DNA from: Acidobacteriota bacterium
GTDB taxonomy: Bacteria > Acidobacteriota > Vicinamibacteria > Vicinamibacterales > UBA2999
Length of the DNA stretch: 64,000 bases
Assembly (NCBI GenBank): GCA_030697165.1
Contig: JAUYQQ010000022.1
Location: 186,001 to 250,000 of the forward strand
Direction of reading: 5' to 3'
The notes beneath the pieces are model-generated. The model worked only from the letters and a program-made list of their open reading frames with translations, searched no databases and was not told where the DNA came from. This document shows positions 40,502 to 47,794 of this stretch, in pieces. How positions within the stretch are numbered: the stretch's first letter is position 1; each line of letters starts with the position of its first letter. The position numbers and the translations under genes were made by a program.

Positions 40502-41335
40502 TCAGCTATTCTCAGGGATTTCGAAGGGCGGGGCGATCTCGAAGAACCGGCCGCGCATCAGCAGCGACGGCGCCAGGCCGACCATCTGATAAAAGGTCCG
40601 CGTAAGGTGGGCCGCGTCCGAGAAGTCCGCCTCGTGGGCGGCGGTGGAGATGGTCTGTCCGCGGCCAATGACCAGCATGGCGCGGGTCAACTTGCGCCAC
40701 AGCATGTAGCGCCTGAACGGCAAACCCACCTGCTGCTTGAACAGGTGCGCGAAGCGGCTGGGCGAGAGAAACGCCATGGCCGCGGCCTCCTCGATCGAGA
40801 TCCGCAGCTCGTCTGAGCCGCGGATGGATGCCAGCACCCGGGTGACCCGCTCATCCAGCCGGCGGCTCGGCGGCACACCCGGACAAAGCGCCTGCACGCA
40901 GTGCCTGATCAGCTCGGGAATGCCCAGGCTCTCGAACGGCTGGTCGAGATGCCGCTTGAGTTCCCGGACGCAGACCACGCGACGCGCCTCGGGCACCGGC
41001 GTAATGTCGTCTCGCAACGAACTACTGAGCCACGCGCCCTCGGCTGACTCCGGATCGACAAAGATCATTGCGCCGAGCGCTCCGCACGGCTTGTACGAGT
41101 GAACGGCGTCGGCCCGGACGATGAACCCGCTCCCGCGGCGCCACTCGCCGCGCTCGCCCTGGAGCTCCACCTCGCCGTCAATGGCGATGCCGACCTGGAT
41201 GGCATGGTGGGCGTGCGGCGGAACCACGCCCTCGCCGCGGCCGACCAGGAGGTAGCCGCCATCCCACAGGTACCAGTGCGGCGTCTCCGCCCACCGGGTC
41301 TCGCGATCAGTCCCGCCGGCAGCAGGTTTATTCAA
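40502..41335 (-). CDS. AraC-family regulator with cupin sensor domain
   Basis: The frame begins at TTG (41335), with AGGAGA 8 bases upstream and no ATG before the domain. Of 277 residues, about 30-110 form a cupin (PPHAHHAIQVGIAIDGEVEL, with three His) and about 180-275 the double HTH: ISIEEAAAMAFLSPSRFAHLFKQQVG and the second half ISTAAHEADFSDAAHLTRTFYQMVG. Cupin AraC proteins bind sugars, aromatic compounds or metal-linked ligands. It converges with the LysR gene 5 bp away; no target is obvious. Confidence 0.87.
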   Translation of the reverse strand: MNKPAAGGTDRETRWAETPHWYLWDGGYLLVGRGEGVVPPHAHHAIQVGIAIDGEVELQGERGEWRRGSGFIVRADAVHSYKPCGALGAMIFVDPESAEGAWLSSSLRDDITPVPEARRVVCVRELKRHLDQPFESLGIPELIRHCVQALCPGVPPSRRLDERVTRVLASIRGSDELRISIEEAAAMAFLSPSRFAHLFKQQVGLPFRRYMLWRKLTRAMLVIGRGQTISTAAHEADFSDAAHLTRTFYQMVGLAPSLLMRGRFFEIAPPFEIPENS

Positions 41336-41435
41336 GAACTTCGGTCTCCTGGTTCAATCGGTCAACGGGTCGTGGTCGCTATCTTCAGGACCGTTGCCGG
41401 CGATACCCGCCAGCCACGCACAACTGGAGCCTCTG

Positions 41436-41966
41436 ATGACGACCCTACAGCTTAGTTCGGACAACCCGCAGCTGACGCACCTGATGAAGACCCTGCGGCG
41501 TGACGACCGGTCTCGCGCACGGCGAATCACCTCAGTCGTGGTGATTATGGCCGCCCTGGTCAGTCTCACGGCGTGCGGATCGGCCATGAGGCTGCTCCAC
41601 GGGACGGGGGCCAAGCGTCCCGCCGCGACCGAGTTCGGCCTTGGACCGCGCGCCTCGGCCAACCGCCTCTACATCGCCACACTCGAGACCGAGACCCAGC
41701 TGCGCACGCGCCGGCTGCAGACCGTTCGCGTCGGCATCGTGGACGCCGACGGCCGGGCCGTGGACGGCGCCACCCTGGCCATTGACGGCGGCATGCCCGA
41801 GCACGGCCATGGCCTGCCGACGCGGCCGCGCATGACCCGCGTCCTCGGCGAGGGCGCCTACGAGGTCGAGGGCGTGCGCTTCAACATGGGCGGCTGGTGG
41901 GAGTTCAAGGTCACCATCACCTCCGAGCGCGGCGCTGACACCGTCACGTTCAACTTGAGCCTGTGA
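41436..41966 (+). CDS. YtkA/FixH-like lipoprotein
   Basis: The ATG at 41436 (TGGAG upstream) gives 176 residues; ATG at 41484 is an alternative. A hydrophobic helix ends in VSLTACGS, a lipoprotein box, so the protein should be anchored outside the cytoplasmic membrane. The C-terminal about 85 residues form a YtkA-like Ig-fold: VGIVDADGRAVDGATLAIDG, PEHGHGLPT with two His and nearby Met, and a MGGWWEFKV strand. Related domains occur near copper and cytochrome-assembly genes. It overlaps the MauG-type peroxidase start by one base and should work with it. Confidence 0.75.
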   Translation: MTTLQLSSDNPQLTHLMKTLRRDDRSRARRITSVVVIMAALVSLTACGSAMRLLHGTGAKRPAATEFGLGPRASANRLYIATLETETQLRTRRLQTVRVGIVDADGRAVDGATLAIDGGMPEHGHGLPTRPRMTRVLGEGAYEVEGVRFNMGGWWEFKVTITSERGADTVTFNLSL

Positions 41967-43150
41967 TGGGGAACGCTGCCAATCGCTTCATCGTGCTGAG
42001 CGCGCTCATGCTGCTCGGCGTCACGGTGGCCGCCACCTCGTCGGGTGCTGACGGGTGGGCCCCGGCGCAGCTCGACGAGCTGCGCTCCCTCTCGCTCGGC
42101 GCGCTCGAGCCGGTCCCGGCCGATCCGACCAACCGGGTCGCGGACGACCCGCGCGCGGCCCGGCTCGGCGAGCGCCTGTTCTTCGACACGCGCCTCAGCG
42201 CCGACGGCAAGGTGGCGTGTGGCACCTGCCATCAACCACATCGCGACTTCCAGGATGGTATTGCCCTGGCGCGAGGCGTTGGCGTGACCGACCGGCGGAC
42301 GATGCCGATCGCCGCGACCTCGCGTGCGCCGTTCCTGTTCTGGGATGGACGCAAGGACAGCCTGTGGGCGCAAGCCCTTGGGCCACTCGAGAGCCCGGTC
42401 GAACACGGCGGCACGCGCGCCCAGTACGCGCGCGTGGTCGCCGAGCACTACCGCGCTGAGTACGAAGACCTGTTCGGCCCGCTGCCAGACTTTGCTTCAG
42501 GGCCAGACGCCGTCACCGGGGTGTTCGTCAACATCGGCAAGGCCATCGCGGCGTATGAACGGCGAATCGAGTTCGGGCCCTCGCGGTTCGATCGCTATGT
42601 CGAAGCGATCGGGAATCGCCTGCCGGCGGACGGCATCCTGACGGACGACGAGGTCGCCGGACTCAAGCTGTTCATGGGCAAGGGAAACTGCACCCAGTGC
42701 CATAACGGACCGCTGCTGACGAACAACGAGTTCCACAACACCGGCGTCCCCCGGCGCGCCGGCGTGCCGGCGGACGCCGGCCGCTTCGCCGGCGCCACCG
42801 CGGTGCTGAACGACGAGTTCAACTGCCGCAGCCGCTGGAGCGATGCGAAGGAGAGCTGTGTGGAACTCGACGTCCTGATCACCAACGATCATGGTCAGCA
42901 GCGCGCGTACAAGGTACCGTCGCTGCGCAACGTCGCCGGGCGTGCGCCCTACATGAACGCGGGCCAGTTCGCGACGCTCGAGCAGGTGCTCGACCACTAC
43001 AATCGCGCGCCGGCGGCACCGGCGGGGCACTCCGAGCTTCAGCCACTGCGCCTGAAGGCCCGGGAACTCAAGCAACTGGAGGCGTTTCTTCACGCACTGA
43101 CCGGGCCGACCATCGTGAATGGCGTCACCCTGGCAGGCCCGGCGCGATGA
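41966..43150 (+). CDS. Dihaem cytochrome c peroxidase / MauG-family protein
   Basis: The ATG at 41966 overlaps the previous stop; a GTG one codon earlier is equivalent. The 394-residue protein has a signal peptide and two haem-binding CxxCH motifs: CGTCH near residues 85-89 and CTQCH near residue 240. Further landmarks are GERLFFDTRLSADG and FLFWDGRKDSLWAQALGPLESP, both typical of the CCP/MauG family, and the late RNVAGRAPYMNAGQFATLEQVL. It acts in the periplasm, reducing H2O2 or performing oxidative modification of a partner. It overlaps the next gene by 4 bp. Confidence 0.9.
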   Translation: MGNAANRFIVLSALMLLGVTVAATSSGADGWAPAQLDELRSLSLGALEPVPADPTNRVADDPRAARLGERLFFDTRLSADGKVACGTCHQPHRDFQDGIALARGVGVTDRRTMPIAATSRAPFLFWDGRKDSLWAQALGPLESPVEHGGTRAQYARVVAEHYRAEYEDLFGPLPDFASGPDAVTGVFVNIGKAIAAYERRIEFGPSRFDRYVEAIGNRLPADGILTDDEVAGLKLFMGKGNCTQCHNGPLLTNNEFHNTGVPRRAGVPADAGRFAGATAVLNDEFNCRSRWSDAKESCVELDVLITNDHGQQRAYKVPSLRNVAGRAPYMNAGQFATLEQVLDHYNRAPAAPAGHSELQPLRLKARELKQLEAFLHALTGPTIVNGVTLAGPAR

Positions 43151-43464
43151 CGCGGTCGGTGGACATCGTCATCGTCGGCGGGAACGCGGCGGCCATGGCC
43201 GCGACGCTCGATGCGATCCGCCGAGGCCTGCGGGTGCTGGTGGTGATTCGACTAGAACGGCTGGGGCTCGCGCGGCGGCTTCGCCAGGCGATCCGCCGCG
43301 CGGGAATGGTGGCCCCGCGCCAGCTCACGGTTCTCACCGGCGCCGAGGTGGTGTGTGTGGACGGCGTGCACTCCATCGAGGCGGTGGTGGTCCGTCATGT
43401 GCGGACGGGCCGTTTGATGGCCTTCAACGCGTCGGCGGTCGCAGGTGCTCCTGGGCGCGCTTGA
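43147..43464 (+). CDS. Short Rossmann-fold (FAD/NAD-binding-like) protein, possibly truncated
   Basis: The ATG overlaps the peroxidase stop (ATGA). The 105-residue product opens with VDIVIVGGNAAAMAATLDAI, a dinucleotide-binding beta-alpha-beta unit in which the third Gly is replaced (GGNAAAMAA). It then has VLVVIRLERLG, a second strand TVLTGAEVVCVDG and a C-terminal VVVRHVRTGRLMAFNASAV strand. A full flavoprotein would be 300 or more residues, so this is either a truncated reductase or a small stand-alone domain. The tight coupling suggests it is expressed. Its 3' end overlaps the convergent PRC-barrel gene by 41 bp. Confidence 0.55.
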   Translation: MTRSVDIVIVGGNAAAMAATLDAIRRGLRVLVVIRLERLGLARRLRQAIRRAGMVAPRQLTVLTGAEVVCVDGVHSIEAVVVRHVRTGRLMAFNASAVAGAPGRA

Positions 43465-44206
43465 TCCTGCGCACCTGGTTCGGCGTCAGCCAGTACCCGG
43501 GCCGCCCCAGCCGTTCGTAGTAGGCCGCTTCCCACTGCCGGTCGGTATGCCTGGCGCGATCGTACGGCGGGGAGTCCTTGACCGCCTCGCGCGTCAGGTC
43601 CACCGCAACATGGCGCTCGGGCCAGTTGATGTCCGAGATCCATTCGGGCGCCATCAGCACGTGCCGGCCAAACCACCAGTTGCTGGTATCGACGACGAGA
43701 TAGCGAACTGCCCAGCTCACGTCCTCGAGCAGCAGGTCATCGACATGGCCGAGCTCGCCGTCAGTGGCGCGGATCGCATACCCAAACACTTCGGCGGCGC
43801 TGCGCAGGTGCGGGTCATCGGGCGTCCCGGCGTTGTTCGGGGTTGCGTCCGGGAGGGTGACCGGCGCCCACACCTCCGGACTGACCCAGTAGTGGGGGTA
43901 GCCGTAGTAGTTCAGGTGGTCCACCTCATGCTGGCGCGACACCGGCTTGTGGGTGTCAACATGGGGACTGTGCTGGACCTGGTCGCGTGAGATCGCCAGC
44001 ACCAGCCGCTGCGCGTCCCACTCGGTCTGCACGACCGAGTTCGGCGAGATCAGCACGCGGCGACCAGGCAGCCAGCTGCCGGTATCAACGACGAGGTAGC
44101 GGACGACCCATCGGTCATCGTCGAAGAGAACGTCGGCGACCGAGCCGATGGGGCCGTCGGTGGCGGCGATCTCGAGCTTCTGCAGATTCCTGACACTGCG
44201 AACCAT
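43424..44206 (-). CDS. Double PRC-barrel domain protein
   Basis: The ATG at 44206 follows AAAAGGAG, giving 260 residues. Two PRC-barrel domains are evident: DGPIGSVADVLFDDDRWVVRYLVVDTG (about 17-43) and DGELGHVDDLLLEDVSWAVRYLVVDTS (about 148-174). Both are followed by a WxPGRRVLI/WFGRHVLM strand. The family occurs in photosystem H subunits and in soluble or membrane-associated proteins of varied function, often stress-induced. A linker rich in His, Tyr and Pro separates the domains. No signal peptide is seen. The upstream gene encodes a Pro-rich small protein. Confidence 0.85.
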   Translation of the reverse strand: MVRSVRNLQKLEIAATDGPIGSVADVLFDDDRWVVRYLVVDTGSWLPGRRVLISPNSVVQTEWDAQRLVLAISRDQVQHSPHVDTHKPVSRQHEVDHLNYYGYPHYWVSPEVWAPVTLPDATPNNAGTPDDPHLRSAAEVFGYAIRATDGELGHVDDLLLEDVSWAVRYLVVDTSNWWFGRHVLMAPEWISDINWPERHVAVDLTREAVKDSPPYDRARHTDRQWEAAYYERLGRPGYWLTPNQVRRIKRAQEHLRPPTR

Positions 44207-44250
44207 GGCTACTCCTTTTGGGAATTTCTCATCCTGATCCGGATCAGCGG

Positions 44251-44442
44251 TCACACCACATACGGCCCCGGTGGCTGTGTGTCGGGACGCGGATCCTCGA
44301 TCGGCACAGGCTCCGGCTCAGTCGGGGGCGTCGCCGGTACCTCGTCGGTGTCCGGTGTTCGCTCGCCCGGATCGGGCGTGGGCAGGTCATTCGGTTGATC
44401 GGGGACTTGCGCGAGCAACCCGGTCGGTTGTGGATTCGGCAT
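44251..44442 (-). CDS. Proline-rich small protein
   Basis: A 63-residue frame rich in Pro, Asp and Glu (about 20 Pro), with repeated DxP and TPxxEPEPVP patterns. It lies 45 bp upstream of the PRC-barrel gene on the same strand, so the two may be co-transcribed. No ribosome-binding site is clear. Composition and lack of structure suggest an intrinsically disordered protein; a fortuitous open frame is also possible. Confidence 0.4.
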   Translation of the reverse strand: MPNPQPTGLLAQVPDQPNDLPTPDPGERTPDTDEVPATPPTEPEPVPIEDPRPDTQPPGPYVV

Positions 44443-44487
44443 GATGATGCCGATGCAAGAGCCGTGCTGGCTTTGCGTCCGCCTGAG

Positions 44488-45242
44488 CTATTGCCGCTGG
44501 ATTGATTCCACGTAGCGGGCGAGGGCCTCGATGTTCGCCGTGGTCATGACGGCGGGCCATCCCGCCTTGCGAAAGGCGCTGTCCCACGCCGGCATGCCGC
44601 CCTCGTGGCGGCCGCGCGCGATCCACTCGTAGAGCCGGCCGACGTCGAGGTTGCCGCCGTGGCGCGACGCCACCGTCGTGAGATCGGGTAGAGGGCTGGG
44701 CGGGGCCGAGCCGGGCGCTGACACGCCGCGACCATCTGGACCGTGGCAGCCGGCGCAGTACGTGGCGAACAACGGCGCCCCGGCGCGCGCCCGCGCTGCG
44801 ACCGAGATTCCCGCGTCCACGCCGTATGGCTCGCGCTGGATCGTCTCGAGGTACGCCAACAGTGCGTCCAGTTCGGTCACGCGGCCACCAACCGTCGGGC
44901 CGTCGAGCGAACCCCGCCAGTGCGGCATCTCGTCGTTCCCCTGTGTCGGCTTCAGGCGAAGGGAGCCGGTGATGACGGCACGAACACTGTCGCGACGGAA
45001 GGGGCGGGTTCGATCCGACAGCCCGGAAGGTCCGTTGGCCGCTGCCGCAGTGTGGTCGCCGCCGGCCCGTAGCCCGTGGCGGCCGCGCCGTGGCACGAGG
45101 CGCAGGTCCGCAGGTAAACCTCGCGGCCCGCCTCGACCACCTCGCCTTGATCAGCGCCGGCCGGTGAGACCGCACCGGCCAACGGTGCGGGCAGGAGGAG
45201 GAGGCCAACCCCAAGCAGGCAGCGCCACATGACGTATCCCAT
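44488..45242 (-). pseudogene. Dihaem cytochrome c broken by a frameshift
   Basis: The first frame (45242 down to about 45025) encodes a signal peptide (LLGVGLLLLPAPLAGAVS) and a haem site CASCHGAAATGYGPAA, then LRQRPTDL. The second frame (from about 45030 to 44488) continues with GLSDRTRPFRRDSVRAVITG, then a second haem site CAGCHGPDGRGVSAPG and a C-terminal WPAVMTTANIEALARYVESI. The join fits one lost base near 45020-45035 (minus-strand sequence CTTCCGGGCTG). Restoring it would give a 250-residue dihaem cytochrome, probably an electron carrier. It may be a real mutation or an assembly error. Confidence 0.75.
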
Positions 45243-45329
45243 TTTAGTCCGCGACTGACTCTACCTCATGCGTGGTGACCGCTGGCCGTCTGCGGGTCGA
45301 GGAAGCGCCGCGCATACAATTGAGGTTGC

Positions 45330-45346
45330 CTCGTCCAATTGACGAG
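45330..45346. promoter_or_regulatory. Palindrome upstream of the PDZ-antiporter-trehalose operon
   Basis: CTCGTC-CAATT-GACGAG is a 6-bp-arm inverted repeat ending 14 bp before the first ATG of the operon. A second CAATTG lies at about 45317. A regulator bound here could block the promoter or ribosome access; none is identified. Confidence 0.4.
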
Positions 45347-45359
45347 ATAGCGCCACAAC

Positions 45360-46628
45360 ATGCAGCCAGCACGTCCGTATCGGCCCAAGGTATCGCGCGA
45401 GACCCGATTACTGCTGACGGCAGCCGCGGTCGCGATCGCCGTGCTGTGGTTGCTGGCGCGGGTCAGGTTCCAGGGCCTGCCCGACGCGCCAAATCCGATC
45501 CCGGCGGTGTTCAGTCAATTGGCGAGCCCGCCGCGCTACGACGATCTCGCCGGGCAGCTCGCGCAGATCCAGTCGCGGGTGCAGCCGTCGCTGCTCGTCC
45601 TCGACGCGCCGGTCCCGGCGCCGCGAAGCGTCGCGATCAAGCTCCGAGACGACTTCGTCGTGTCGCACCTGGCGCCGGCCGCCCCAGCGGGGCCGCGCAA
45701 GGACGCGACCGTGATGGCGCACGATTCCGCGTCGGGCCTGGCCATCGCCAGCTCGATGGCCGCGGCGAGCATGTCGCTGCCGTTGCCGTGGACGCCGCGA
45801 CGTCTTCCGCAGCCGCGCTATTTCTTTGCCACTCGCACGAACGCCGCCGGCGTCTCGCTGTACCCGGTGTTCGTCGGGTCCCTAACCACGATCGAGACGC
45901 CGCTCTGGGCGGAGCCGTTGTGGACGGCGCCGACGGGCACTCCACTCGTGCCGGGCTCGTGGTTGTTTACCACCGACGCGGAACTGGCAGGCCTGGTCGT
46001 GGCCCTCGACGGCGAGGCGATGATCGTGCCGATCGCGCTGGTACTCGCCGAGGCGGAGCGGTTGCTCTCGGCGCCGCCTGGCGCCGGCGGGATTGTCGGT
46101 GTCGAGGTGCAGGCGCTGACGCCACCGATTGCCGCGTTGACCAAGGCAAGCGGCGGCGTCGTGGTGACGGCGGTTGACGCCGCCGGCCCGGGCGAAGGCC
46201 AACTGCGCGTCGGCGACGTGATCGAGTCGGTCGGCGGCGTCCCGTTGCCGACCCTTCGGCATTGGCGCGTGCGGGTGGCCCGCCTGTCGGCGGGCGAGAC
46301 GCTCGGTCTTCGCGTCCGGCGTGGTGGCGAACTGCAGGAGGTCGCGCTGGTCGCAGCGGCGCCCTCGCCAACGCCGGTGAGTCCTCTCCTCGGCCTCGCG
46401 CTTCGGGCGTCGCCCAGGGGCGGCGCGGAAGTGGTGCGAGTCGATCGCGGGTCGGTGGCCGACCGCGCCGGGCTGGCGGTGGGCGACGTGATCACCCTGA
46501 TCGCCAACGTCCAGGCCCCATCGCCCGCCGCGGTGGTGCGCGCCTTCAACCTCACCACCGAAGGCCAGCGCGTGCTGATTGCCGTGACGCGCGGCGACGC
46601 GCATTTCGTGGCGGCCCTCGCGCGATGA
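45360..46628 (+). CDS. Membrane protein with degenerate trypsin-like domain and two PDZ domains
   Basis: The 422-residue protein has one N-terminal helix (LLLTAAAVAIAVLWLLARV, about 17-35). Residues about 60-230 resemble an HtrA-type protease: VQPSLLVLDAP, KDATVMAHDSASGLAI and LVPGSWLFTTDAELAGLVV, the last taking the place of the active-site GNSGGP strand. The nucleophile motif is lost, so it is probably inactive. Two PDZ domains follow: about 245-325 (GEGQLRVGDVIESVGGVPL) and about 335-420 (GSVADRAGLAVGDVITLI). The overlapping antiporter genes downstream suggest a periplasmic sensing or scaffolding role for envelope stress. Confidence 0.75.
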   Translation: MQPARPYRPKVSRETRLLLTAAAVAIAVLWLLARVRFQGLPDAPNPIPAVFSQLASPPRYDDLAGQLAQIQSRVQPSLLVLDAPVPAPRSVAIKLRDDFVVSHLAPAAPAGPRKDATVMAHDSASGLAIASSMAAASMSLPLPWTPRRLPQPRYFFATRTNAAGVSLYPVFVGSLTTIETPLWAEPLWTAPTGTPLVPGSWLFTTDAELAGLVVALDGEAMIVPIALVLAEAERLLSAPPGAGGIVGVEVQALTPPIAALTKASGGVVVTAVDAAGPGEGQLRVGDVIESVGGVPLPTLRHWRVRVARLSAGETLGLRVRRGGELQEVALVAAAPSPTPVSPLLGLALRASPRGGAEVVRVDRGSVADRAGLAVGDVITLIANVQAPSPAAVVRAFNLTTEGQRVLIAVTRGDAHFVAALAR

Positions 46629-47794
46629 GCTACCGATCCGGCGGCGATTCGTTCGACTTGCTCGGCCTCCGCGACTATCCCGAGGACGACCAGCCGGACC
46701 TGCACGAAGAGCCCGGCAGCCCGCCGCCGCAAGGCTGGCGCCAGATCCTGGGGTGGTCGGGCAAGTCCGCGCCGGTCGCGGTCCTGCTGCTGCTCGGCAT
46801 CGGGCTTGGTCCCCGCGGGATCAGCATGCTGTCGCCGTCCATGCCGCTGCTCGATCCGGTGGTGCCGGTCGCGCTTGCGGCGCTCGGCGTCCTGGTTGGC
46901 CTCGGCCTGGGCGACCATCGCCCCGGCGAACGCCGGCTGCTGGCCGCGGCAGGGCTGCATTCGCTGGTCACCATGCTGCTCGTGTCGGGCGGGATCGCCG
47001 CGCTCTCGCTGCTGGCGTGGCCGCTCGAGCCGCGCGCGTTCTGGACCATCGTGGTGGTGGCGGGCATTTGCGCGGCGACGTCGTTGACGCTGCCCTCGGG
47101 CGATCCGCTGGAGCCGCGCCCGCCGGCCGCCCGCATCCAGGAATTCGGCGTGCTGCTCCCGATCGCGATCGGCGGGGTGGCCCTCGCCTGGATCCGCGTG
47201 GGCACCACTCCCGAAACCCTCTTGCTGGTTACGCTGTCGTCGGGCGTCACCGTGATGCTGGCCGCCGCTGCGTGGCTGCTGCTGAGCAAGGCATCGACCG
47301 AGACCGAGGAGCGCGTGTTCGCGGTGTCGGCGCTGCTGCTGGTGGGCGGCGTCGCTGACGCGTTGTCGTTGTCGGCGCTGTTTGGCGGCCTCGTCGCCGG
47401 CGTGTTCTGGCGCATGGCCGGCCGGCAACCGCGCGAGACCATTCGCCGCGATGTACTGTTTGTGCAGCATCCGCTGCTGGTGCTGGTGCTGCTGCTTGCC
47501 GGCGCGCGCGCCGAGCTGTCGCCGGGCGCCTGGGTCCTTGGCGCCGGCTACCTGCTGATCCGGGTCATCGCACAACTGGCCGGCAGCGCGCTGGCCCGGC
47601 GGGTCGCCGGCGCCAACGCGCCCGCCGATCTCGGTGTGCAACTGCTGCCGCCGGGCGTGTTCGGCGTGGCCTTCGCGTTGAACGCGGTCAGCGTGATTGG
47701 CGCCGATGCCTCGGTGGCGCTGGCGGCGGTGGTCGTGGGCACCATCGGCTCGGAACTGGTGGCTGTGGCCATGCGCACGCGGGGGCGCGCGTGA
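46625..47794 (+). CDS. CPA2-like cation/proton antiporter
   Basis: The ATG at 46625 overlaps the stop of the PDZ gene (ATGA), giving 389 residues. A hydrophilic N-terminus of about 45 residues is followed by about 11 helices (for example LGIGLGPRGISMLSPSMP and LFGGLVAGVFWRMAG). It lacks the C-terminal KTN/RCK domain of Kef proteins and the canonical double-Asp pair is not evident, so transport competence is uncertain. It could be the sensing partner of the next antiporter or a heterodimer subunit. The frame remains open upstream inside the PDZ gene, but the ATG with overlap is the natural start. Confidence 0.8.
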   Translation: MSYRSGGDSFDLLGLRDYPEDDQPDLHEEPGSPPPQGWRQILGWSGKSAPVAVLLLLGIGLGPRGISMLSPSMPLLDPVVPVALAALGVLVGLGLGDHRPGERRLLAAAGLHSLVTMLLVSGGIAALSLLAWPLEPRAFWTIVVVAGICAATSLTLPSGDPLEPRPPAARIQEFGVLLPIAIGGVALAWIRVGTTPETLLLVTLSSGVTVMLAAAAWLLLSKASTETEERVFAVSALLLVGGVADALSLSALFGGLVAGVFWRMAGRQPRETIRRDVLFVQHPLLVLVLLLAGARAELSPGAWVLGAGYLLIRVIAQLAGSALARRVAGANAPADLGVQLLPPGVFGVAFALNAVSVIGADASVALAAVVVGTIGSELVAVAMRTRGRA

